DNA of 64,000 nucleotides, from positions 18,418,615 through 18,482,614 of the forward strand of contig CM046868.1 of assembly GCA_025617745.1 (NCBI GenBank), in the 5' to 3' direction. This DNA comes from Heliocidaris erythrogramma (Eukaryota; Echinodermata; Echinoidea; Camarodonta; Echinometridae). The notes beneath the pieces are model-generated. The model searched no databases and was not told the origin of the DNA. It worked only from the letters and a program-made list of their open reading frames with translations. A program made the position numbers and the translations under genes. Shown in pieces: positions 57,301-64,000 of the stretch; the stretch's first letter is position 1; each line of letters begins with the position of its first letter.

Positions 57301-58330
57301 CAAATAAAAGAGTCCTGGAGTAATTGTCTAATGGGGGTAGATGTCCAGGGGGTGAATGTTCAGGGGATAGTTGCCCGAGGGAGTAATTGTCCTAAGGGGC
57401 TGTTGCTCAGGGGCAGTAGTCCACTGGTTGTCATACCGATGCAAAAATATGTCTTCGTTGAACCTTTTACAGTTAAGATCAGGGAAGGATGGATGGATGG
57501 AGTATCAAATCTTTCAGATTTGTCAAAAGCTCTCAATAATCTATCCAACAAATAGGTTTAAAAGTTATATGTTCCCTGTTCTGTGGTTAATTTTAATACC
57601 AATTTTTCTTTTTTTCAATCTTGACAGTTTGTTGAACAGGACTTTGTTGAAGCAAGGAAGAGTGACCCTAACAAAATGACACCAGAAGATTTCCAACATC
57701 TTCTCGTCATTACAAGGTGAGAACATGTTGAGTTCAAAAATTGTAAATCACAAAATTCATTTTAGTATGCCTTGTAGAAGGGTGGGAATACTCCCTTTCT
57801 TCTTTTTTATAAGGTGTTTAGTTTTGATTGCTGAAGTAATAATATCCTTGTTGATGATTGTGTTGATGTATAGACTGAATTTTGTTCTACTTGTAAATGT
57901 AATCAAGGAACAGTAACATTTTGGAATATGATTTTCTTGACAATGCATTTTGAGAAATCAAATTGTTGCATTGCTTTCTAAATTTGTCCAAATTTGAAAG
58001 CTTTCACATTTTTTGTCCGCCATAGAACCAGCTATAATATAAGTGTCTGAATATTGGAAATCGAAATGCAATGTACATGTAGATCATAGCCTACGCATTT
58101 GCTTCAATAGTAAATAAGTCTATTACGTTTTCATTTTAAGAAGAAAGGTAAATATTAATTGTTAACATTTTGTGTATTTCATGTCTTTCAGGTTACTGAG
58201 CTTATCACTTGGTCAGCTATCCCTTACGAGACAGATCTGGGAGAGAGCTAAGAGGATGGAAGCTGAGCGCAAGAATCGTCTGAAGAGCGCAACCCCGGCT
58301 GTGCCTCCTGCTGCTGCTGATGCACAGTAG
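42189..58330 (+). CDS. MCMBP: MCM-binding protein, complete, 14 exons
   Basis: This nuclear protein binds MCM3-7 in place of MCM2, chaperones MCM subcomplexes and helps unload MCM from chromatin after replication. The model gives 1956 nt, 651 residues; the human protein is about 642. Family landmarks in order: [52 protein letters not shown], a low-complexity acidic segment, [89 protein letters not shown] and a basic C-terminal helix [19 protein letters not shown]. There are no internal stops. The ATG has no in-frame competitor and aligns with the human N-terminus. It is transcribed away from SEC23IP. Confidence 0.97.
42340..42497. repeat. (GAA/GGA)n purine tract in MCMBP intron 1
   Basis: This is about 158 bp of pure purine on the plus strand, made of GAA, GGA and GGGGGA units; a smaller relative lies at 42688-42745. 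Such mirror-symmetric tracts can form triplex DNA. The Ser/Pro-rich minus-strand frame is an artefact. Confidence 0.9.
44527..45069 (+). other. MCMBP: U12-type AT-AC intron in MCMBP
   Basis: The intron starts ATATCCTTTTC, the exact minor-spliceosome 5' consensus. It ends TTCTTTAACTTAAGGTCTAC, with a branch element TTCTTTAAC at 45050-45058 (consensus TTCCTTRAY) and the branch A 12 bases from the terminal AC. Joining at AC gives WIKQ-GYEE, the same length as human WVKE-AYVN. The upstream AAG is only 6 bases from the branch and would add two residues. It is 543 bp and phase 0. Confidence 0.88.
46785..46967. mobile_element. hAT MITE with perfect 8-bp target duplication
   Basis: CAGTGGCGGCACCA and TGGTGCCGCCACTG are inverted ends, flanked by CAAGACTC at 46777-46784 and 46968-46975. 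The body is C-rich with several C9-C12 runs. It is nested in the larger hAT-like element. Confidence 0.9.
47915..48257. mobile_element. 343-bp MITE with perfect 8-bp target duplication
   Basis: The ends GGCAAACCCGGAGAATAGGG and the inverse of CCCTATTCTCCGGGTTTGGC match at 19 of 20 positions. AAACTTTA flanks both sides (47907-47914 and 48258-48265). It contains a GGC repeat (about 47986-48006). An 8-bp duplication suggests hAT, but the family is not certain. It is nested in the larger hAT-like element. Confidence 0.85.
48550..48571. repeat. poly-C run
   Basis: About 20 consecutive C residues lie in MCMBP intron 5, 140 bp before exon 6. The length is probably unstable in assemblies. Confidence 0.9.
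48712..58330 (+). CDS. MCMBP: MCMBP exons 6-14
   Basis: The exons are 48712-48815, 49343-49509, 50099-50222, 50626-50743, 53709-53874, 55039-55172, 55421-55591, 57628-57716 and 58192-58330, all with GT-AG introns. Exon 14 ends in TAG at 58328-58330 after an Ala-rich tail. The acceptor of exon 7 follows TATATATAG, and the alternative AG ten bases on (TATAG/GTGATG) would change frame and was not used. Confidence 0.95.
49083..49272. mobile_element. 190-bp pogo-like MITE (same family as 2115-3384)
   Basis: CAGTGAAACCTGCGTTAGC and the inverse of GTACACAGGTTTAACTG are the ends. TA flanks at 49081-49082 and 49273-49274. AGACCACCTGTCTA-type sub-terminal words are shared with the longer copies. It lies in MCMBP intron 6. 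Confidence 0.75.
50400..50560. mobile_element. degenerate SINE-like sequence
   Basis: GATTGGTTAAGCAGTATGG followed by TTGACGGACTCCGATCC resembles the SINE-like copy at 6620-6805 (TTGATGGACTCTGGGTC), including the later TGATTGATACA and CTGTGAAAA words. The boxes are eroded. It lies in MCMBP intron 8. Confidence 0.45.
50934..51492 (+). mobile_element. family-B hairpin/minisatellite element
   Basis: A hairpin at 50940-50968 has arms GTCTCGCC and GGCGAGAC with inner CACC/GGTG. It is followed by a TCCG/TCGTCCG block (50989-51011) and about 2.5 tandem units with the word TATGACAGATAACTTTG. The right end is GTGGGCGAGAC (51456-51466), again the inverse of the left arm, with a tail ending CCTTGTTTTTT. 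AGGTCAAAGGTCA occurs at 51125 and 51272. The primary sequence is unlike family A. It lies in MCMBP intron 9. Confidence 0.8.
51538..53310. mobile_element. 1.8-kb pogo-like non-autonomous transposon
   Basis: CAGTCAGACCTGCTTTAGCG and the inverse of GTACAGGTTTGACTG bound the element. TA lies at 51536-51537 and 53311-53312. GACCACC sub-terminal repeats resemble 2115-3384. A Harbinger-like MITE is nested at 52695-52870. There is no transposase frame. It lies in MCMBP intron 9, 45 bp after the family-B element. Confidence 0.8.
52695..52870. mobile_element. PIF/Harbinger-like MITE
   Basis: Inverted ends TGGGGTGTTGCAAGAAAGTT and the inverse of AACTTTCTTGCAACACCCCA are perfect over 20 bp. TAA flanks both sides (52692-52694 and 52871-52873), the 3-bp target type of PIF/Harbinger. 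It is 176 bp and nested inside 51538-53310. Confidence 0.85.
54018..54599. mobile_element. TTAA-flanked MITE
   Basis: TTAA lies at 54014-54017 and 54600-54603. The ends AGGGCAATCCAACCTTGGTA and the inverse of TTAAGGTTGGATTTCCCT match except for one or two bases. Inner arms (ACTTTCTTAT/ATAAGAAAGT, GAAATCGGACAAG/CTTGTCCGATTTC) extend the pairing. It lies in MCMBP intron 10. Confidence 0.8.
55592..57627. other. MCMBP intron 12
   Basis: It contains a decayed pogo-like piece at about 55736-55800 (AGAAAGACCACCTGTGTACAG) and a mirrored CCGTTCCGTTTTT / AAAAACGGAACG pair at 55879-55945. A degenerate short tandem stretch at 57320-57425 carries repeated TTGTCC/GTAGTCC words separated by GGGG. No gene is seen. 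Confidence 0.5.
57717..58191. other. MCMBP intron 13
   Basis: This is ordinary AT-rich intron with a standard GTGAGA donor and TTTCAG acceptor. No element is recognised. Confidence 0.5.
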
Positions 58331-58339
58331 ACACACACA

Positions 58340-58700
58340 CAGAGGATTATGAGGACTGTCCCCATTGCCATAAGGTGTGTCTTTACCTTTACCGGAGATA
58401 GTTTACAATGGACACACAGGAGCATTGGGACTGTTTCCATTGTCATGCATCTCTGCGATATTAACGTGTGCCTTAATTATGCTGCAGATGTATCACAGGA
58501 TTATAAGGACTGTTTCCATTGCCATTTTCTCTTGTACAGCATTATTTTTTTTGCTACAGATAGAGTAGAGTGGATATACAGGATAATAAGGACTGTTTCC
58601 ATTACCATAGCATGCTCTTGTGCAGCATCAATATGCATGTTCCTTCAGCTGCAGATTGTATTGCAGTGGACATATGGATGTATGTTTCCACTATCATAGC
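58340..58700 (+). repeat. degenerate tandem repeat just after the MCMBP stop codon
   Basis: Four to five copies of a unit of about 70-85 bp are built around GGACTGTTTCCATTGCCAT and a later TTGTGCAGC/TTGTACAGC. They are centred near 58355, 58430, 58510, 58595 and 58685. The open frames here simply reflect the repeat. Confidence 0.75.
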
Positions 58701-59098
58701 AGGCATTTTTGTAACAAGCTGTGTCAGACCTTTGCTGCATGTGAATTATGATGACACTAAGAGTACAATAATAAATAGATTGTTTGCACTGTCACACTTT
58801 TTTTGTTGTGCAAGGTTCATTATTTTATGTCCTATATTTCTGCTAAGCATTAACCAAGTTGTTTCCCACTTCATATGCAACTTGTAGAACTGACTGTGTA
58901 GCACAAATGTGTATTGAGTTAGTATCTAAATGTTCTTGTGCAGTTGCATTCTATTTATTTCATAATGTAGTTAGCTTATTTAACTAAAGATTGAATTCCT
59001 ACACCTTTATCTCTGAGATTTGAGGACCAACGCATTATAAAGCTTTGCTAGCTAGCTTTTCATGTTTGGTATGTGACCAAAGAACCCAATGCCTACTG

Positions 59099-59526
59099 TA
59101 AAGTGATTTGGTAACTTTGTAGAGGCTTGATAAAGTGATTTGGTAACTTTGTAGAGGCTTGATATAATCTAAGCTGTCTGGCTTTACATGCTATCAGTGT
59201 ATGTAATATGGTGTAAAAATGAAGCCCAGGGCGGAAAAAAGCACTTCAAAATCATCATATCCTTCACAAAAGTAAACATATGCAAGTGACCGGAAATGCC
59301 AGACTCATTTTCCCCCATAGACTCAGTGTTAGAGTAAAGTGTATGGCCATATGCTTTCGTAATGGGGAGTATTCAGTCATAGATATCTTAATAATAGCAT
59401 TATATTTTTGAAAACCTTTCTATGCCTGGCTATTTATTTATCCTTCTGAACATCATTATACAAGACAGATATCAAAATTCAACAATTTATTAAATCAAGC
59501 CTCCACAAAGTTACTGAATCCCTTTA
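59099..59526. mobile_element. MITE-like element with duplicated left end
   Basis: A 32-bp unit (GATTTGGTAACTTTGTAGAG core) is repeated exactly twice at 59099-59162. It recurs inverted at 59495-59526 (CCTCCACAAAGTTACTGAAT). The TA flanks are compatible with Tc1/mariner targeting. Confidence 0.6.
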
Positions 59527-59778
59527 AGTCTATGAGAATGAGAAATTTCAGTAGTCAACAGTTTAACTCCGCATGACTAGATAGAACTCAAGGAACATGT
59601 TGTAATGCAGAAAATTTTCTTACTGGTAATATGGCTTTGATGCTGTAATAACTATTTTTAGGTCGTATACTATGTTAAAAGTTGTTTTTTTAGTTTCTTG
59701 AGGTTTTCAATATTGTTTGTTTTGCAGTTAGGAGTATATGAGACATATTTATCTATCCACTGTGGTTTTTGTATTGCA

Positions 59779-59916
59779 GGGCCCCCGTTTCATAAAACTT
59801 GATATCTATGACCCATTACAATAACAGTTATAAGCCACTGAAATACTTACACCTGATTGGCTGAGAGCAAATTAGTCATAGATATGTTATTGATAATAAG
59901 TTTTATGAACGGGCCC
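59779..59916. mobile_element. 138-bp MITE with GGGCCCGTTTCATAAA-type ends
   Basis: The left end GGGCCCCCGTTTCATAAAAC pairs with the right end GTTTTATGAACGGGCCC. It is AT-rich inside, and ATCTATGAC/GTCATAGAT is mirrored. The target duplication is unclear. Confidence 0.7.
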
Positions 59917-60571
59917 AGATTTCAGATAAAATGATAGCTTCTTGGTATTTAGATCGAGTGATGTGCAGATGTTAAGATCATTCATTATAACCATTACCAT
60001 TTGATTGAATGTGTCAGTTTATTCCTCAGAACATTTAGTTTAAAGTTATAAGATTACAGTGAAAATAAAGGATTTCTTGTCATCATATGAACATGTATAT
60101 ACTTAGAATTTAAACCTAAGAACATTGTGTGTCCCATACTTCCTTCCAAACATAACATTTCTAGTCAGCCTTTAATTCAAGAAGATGCATTTTTAATTTA
60201 TTTTATACATTACACAATTTCATGTTCCTTCTTTAACTTTCTACAAATCAATGAAACTATCTTTTAAAAAGGTAAACAGGATTTTTGTACAGTGTTTTCT
60301 ATGTGAATATGTACTATCACAGCAAACACTGAATTTGTATATTTGAATATTCAACAGGAATAAAAATGTATACCCTGTACATAGACTTCTAGAATAAGCT
60401 ACATAATGTGTCGTTCTTTAGTATGCAACCATTTGCAGTCAATTATATCTGTGGAAAATGTGTCGAGTGTATTATTGAACGTGTTTCAAAACTAGTCGAC
60501 ACAGAGCATGAATGCCATATTCGTAATACATTGTAAAACTTTTTTTGTAATTGTTCACAAGAGCTCCTTTT

Positions 60572-61663
60572 TATTGTATCCCCCGGCAGTATGCTGGAGG
60601 ATACTTTGGATTCAGCAGCGTTCCGCCGCCGCCGCGGCGTCACATTCTTGTGTGCACTCTAGCGGTCACATTTCTCAACAGATTTCTTTCAAACTTTGTA
60701 TGGAGGTGTATCTTGGTAAAATCTGGACACCTATAATTTCTGGTAATGCTGCCCGCAGTGTTCCGTCTATTGTAGGGTAAAAGACCATATTTTGGGGGAT
60801 AGTTTGTGTGCACTCTTGCGGTCACATTTCTCAACGGATTTTGTTGAAATTTTGCATGAATGCGACTCTTGGTAAATTCTAGAAACCTCTAGATTTTGGT
60901 GATGCTGCCACCAGTGTCCCGTCTTTTATAGGGTCAAGGGTCATACTTTGGAGAATGGCATGAGTGCACTCTGCAGGCCACATTCCTTGATGGATTTCTT
61001 TCAAATTTTGTATGGAGATGTATCTTGGTATAATCTACACATGTTTATTTTTTGGTGATGCTGCCCTTATTGTTCCGTCCTTTATAAGGCCAAAGGTCAT
61101 ATATCTTTTGTGCACTCTAACTTCCACATTTCTTGACGGATTTCGTTCAAGTTTTATATGGAGGTATTTCTTAGTGAAATCTCCACATCTTTAGTGTTTT
61201 CTGATGCTGCCCCCAGTGTTCCGCTTTTTATAGGGTCAAATGTCATATTTTGGTTGCATGCATTCTGGAGGACACATTTGTTGACTGATTTCTTTCAGAT
61301 TTTATATGGAGGTCCATCATAGATTACTCTAGACCTCTACAGTTTTTGGTGATGCTGCCCCCAGTGTTCCATTTTTCATAGGGTCAAAGGTCATATTTTA
61401 GTGGATATCTTGTGTGCGCTCTGAGGTCACATTTCTTGACAGATTTCTTTCGAATTTTCTATAGAAATGCATTATACTCTAATCTACACACATTGTTTTG
61501 GTGATGCAGCTCCTAGTGTTGACAATAGTCTGCGCCACTGACGGCAATCTCTACGCCATCCTTTTGTTTGAGGGAGGGGAGGGGGGAGGTTCTTTGTCCC
61601 TCCTTCGAAATGCTGCCAGTGCCGGGGATACATTCGCATTGCGCTGCAATGGAAATTTCTAGT
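60572..61663 (+). mobile_element. family-C hairpin/minisatellite element
   Basis: A hairpin at about 60579-60606 has arms TATCC and GGATA with inner GGCA/TGCT. It is followed by a CCGCCGCCGCGGCG block and about six tandem units with the word TGTGCACTCT (period 146-156 bp). The right end is AGTGCCGGGGATA near 61618-61631 and a tail ending ATTTCTAGTTTTT. DR1-like words: GGGTCAAGGGTCA at 60931, AGGCCAAAGGTCA at 61087, GGGTCAAATGTCA at 61233 and GGGTCAAAGGTCA at 61381. Units are more diverged than in family A, so the copy is older. Confidence 0.75.
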
Positions 61664-63510
61664 TTTTGTGCTGAAAAAATTCTTTTCTCACTTGTTTTTC
61701 CAGAGCTTGTTTGAGTTCAATAGTTAAAATTTTTTTTCCTCCCTTGCATTTCTTTGCTAATGAAAATTGACAGTCCTTGGTCAAATAATTTCCTTTGAGA
61801 ACAAGTATTTAAACAAGTTGAAGGGGTGTTGAATTATAGGCCCTTATAAATAGTCCACTCCACCCTTTGAAAATGACTACTTTTAATGTTCAGGTGTTCT
61901 AACGTGTAAACTCAGTGAAAAGGACTTGTGTAATTAAGAGATAGAGAATGTGGGTGAGAAAGAGAGAAAGGGCAGAGGGAAATGGAAAGAAGATATTAAC
62001 AGAAAGAGAAAAGGATGAAAAGAGAGAGAGAGAGAGAAATAAAAATGAAAGATTAGAGAAATAGAGAGAGAGAGGGGGGGGGGGGAGGGTAATAAACTCC
62101 ACGACTTTGACCCAAGATGATTAAGAGTTTCGAGGAAGAAAAGATAGATTTGCGTTTCCAATGTTCGTACGCTTCAGCGGGTTTTTTTTTTTACTTTCCA
62201 AACAAATAGATACATAAACTTACCAATAGACATAGAAAGGCGGATATAAAAGCTGAATGAAGAAATAAAATACATAAACCTCTCTTCGTGAAACTTTTGA
62301 CCCAACTCGATCAAAAAGTAGGAAGACGACATCCAATTAGATTTCTTAAAGTTGGATGTAAGGATAAGCACAAATTTCTGACAGGGAATCGTTCCGAAGA
62401 CCTACTAAAATGCTAAAGATCTTTCCCAACTCGATTTTAGCCCAGCAATAGAGCCCGGAGCCCTCGTCTAACCACGTGGAAATGAGGAAACACTCGAATG
62501 TCTAATCTGGCATTCCGTCTCTTCGCGGGCATTTTATAAGCCTCGGTATCTAGCCTATCCGGTAGTGATGCTCAGTCATCCATTGTGATATGGAGGGCTT
62601 CCCTTTTCTCTCATCTTCCCCTCTCTACCAGTCAAATCCACTTCGTCTGTCTGTCTCTCTGTCTTTGTCTGTCTGTATGTCTGTCTGTCTGTCTCTCTCT
62701 CTCTATCTCTCTTTCCCTCGATCCCTCACCTATTCGTGATTATTTCCCATTTCACTTCAACACCACCCCGCCCCCCTCGCCCTCTCTCCTCTAGTAATAT
62801 CTTCACTTTATCTCTACTTTTTTCACCTCTTATTCCTCCAAACATACGTTCATACCCCCCCCCCCCCCCCTCTCTCTATCTCTCTCTTTCTCCCCCTCTC
62901 TCTCTCTCTCTATCTCTCGCTCTCTCTTCCTTCCTTTCTTCACCCCCTCACTTCTTCTTCTTCTTCTTATTCCTCTCTGTACCTCTTTCTCAAATCCTAT
63001 ACTTCTCACTCTGCTTACCATTTCTTCCAAATAGCTGAAATCGATATCACTTTCAAAGGTTGAAAAATAAGAACTTGGAAGATATCGGCCATTTTGACGA
63101 ATCGATTCGGTTTTACCCTCGCCGATATTTACGAGAGTGAGATGTGAAGAGTCTTAATGGAGACGAGTATTTATTTGCAGTCAGATCGCTGTGGATTTCC
63201 ATCTTAAAGAGAAGCATTTTCAGGCGACAGATGACATGGGATGTCTTCAAGGCTGTAGTCGATCAGTAGATCTTAAACATGAATGAGTTTTCAGCCAGAA
63301 GTTTAAAGGACGGGATTGCCTCTTTTCTCCAGAACGTCACCATTCTCCTTCGGAGATTGACCCATTCAAAACAACAACACTAAAAATACACTGTACCATG
63401 TCGTACGCCAAATATCAGAAACAACAACAACTACCACGTCTTCTTCCAGTTAGAGTTATCTCCTGAAGACCAACCCAAAAAGTCTTTCGATTAAAGACTT
63501 CAATTCTTTG

Positions 63511-63541
<31 letters not shown>

Positions 63542-64000
63542 TTTTGGGGGGGGGGGGTGTGATAGTAAAGTTCACGTGAAAACTGCAATGCGCTTTACAG
63601 TGTTGTAATTACCCCTTGTCACATGTTTTCAAGCACGTACATTGGTGTGCACCATCTCCATCCCGTCGGGAGTATTCCTAAATAATTGATTTTAAAAATG
63701 CATATCTGGAATAAGTTAGGCAACCAATTTCAATGGGAATTCATTCTCAACACCTTGGATATAGGACTACACAGAGTGATGAAATAATCACATATATTAT
63801 CACATAAGAAATCATGAATATTATTACTAGTTTATTGCCATGATGCAACTTTCTTTCTTTAAGAAAATCTAGGATCAGAGTCACGGCAATCGCAAGAATG
63901 ATAAAACTTTCATTGCTATGTACAAATGTACAAATGTACGTACTGATTAACTTTTACATGCCATTGTGTAAGATGTCACGACTTCTAATGAATATCTAAA
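61664..64000. other. low-complexity right end, no gene recognised
   Basis: It contains GA-rich tracts (61930-62085), CT/TCTG repeats (62640-62725), a C run (62856-62869), CT repeats (62870-62930) and a CTT run ending in T/G homopolymers (63500-63560). Open frames here are Ser/Leu or Arg/Glu repeats without gene character. The 63010-63480 stretch is of normal complexity but I recognise nothing in it. Confidence 0.6.

Larger units (their letters stand above)
58331..60364 (+). other. MCMBP: probable MCMBP 3' UTR and downstream sequence
   Basis: Candidate AATAAA signals lie at 58770-58775, 60064-60069 and 60359-60364. The interval includes a degenerate tandem repeat (58340-58700) and two MITE-like elements (59099-59526 and 59779-59916). 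Which poly-A site is used cannot be told from sequence. Confidence 0.4.

Noticed and set aside
57298-57679. Overlapping frames in MCMBP intron 12 as an extra exon
   Set aside because: They arise from a short GGGG/TTGTCC tandem stretch; exons 12 and 13 already join in frame and match the family.
62585-63038. Ser/Leu-rich and Arg/Glu-rich frames near the right edge
   Set aside because: CT and GA microsatellites open all frames; nothing outside the repeat resembles a protein.

Overview
This is a stretch of animal nuclear DNA: AT-rich, intron-dense and crowded with transposable elements. It most likely comes from an echinoderm, probably a sea urchin. That guess rests on the gene content (a 2,3-bisphosphoglycerate-independent phosphoglycerate mutase, which vertebrates lack, next to two genes whose closest remembered relatives are vertebrate), on tRNA-derived SINEs, on frequent TACATGTA words and on the transposon mix. 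Species identity is inference.

Three protein genes were reconstructed exon by exon. (1) iPGM, + strand, bases 400-14410: the last seven exons, 351 codons, with the gene start beyond the left edge. (2) SEC23IP, - strand, 41835 down to 20583: 17 exons, 3057 coding nt, 1018 residues, with WWE-like, lipase (GHSLG), SAM and DDHD regions. (3) MCMBP, + strand, 42189-58330: 14 exons, 1956 coding nt, 651 residues. For genes 2 and 3 every exon junction keeps frame and the totals divide by three, which strongly supports the models. SEC23IP and MCMBP are head to head with only 353 bp between their start codons, as I recall for the human pair; iPGM and SEC23IP are tail to tail. MCMBP intron 4 reads as a minor-spliceosome AT-AC intron, and SEC23IP has one GC-AG intron.

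Almost everything else is mobile DNA in introns. There is a CR1/L2-like LINE (8.1-13.4 kb) split by a TTAA-flanked element, two other LINE fragments, a broken Tc1/mariner copy and pogo-like TA-flanked elements. There are hAT-like elements nested inside each other with exact 8-bp target duplications, piggyBac-like TTAA elements, a Harbinger-like MITE, foldback elements and tRNA-derived SINEs.

The least expected signal is a set of three sequence-distinct element families (4.9 and 30.1 kb; 50.9 kb; 60.6 kb) that share one architecture. Each has a 5' terminal hairpin, a TCCG- or CCG-rich block, a core of tandem repeats with a period of about 120-171 bp, and a 3' end that repeats one hairpin arm. 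Each core unit carries AGGTCAAAGGTCA or a close variant, the textbook DR1 nuclear-receptor site. A DR1-like site also lies in the SEC23IP/MCMBP promoter. No operon, CRISPR array, rRNA or defence system is present. The right-hand 2.3 kb is low-complexity DNA with no gene I can recognise.
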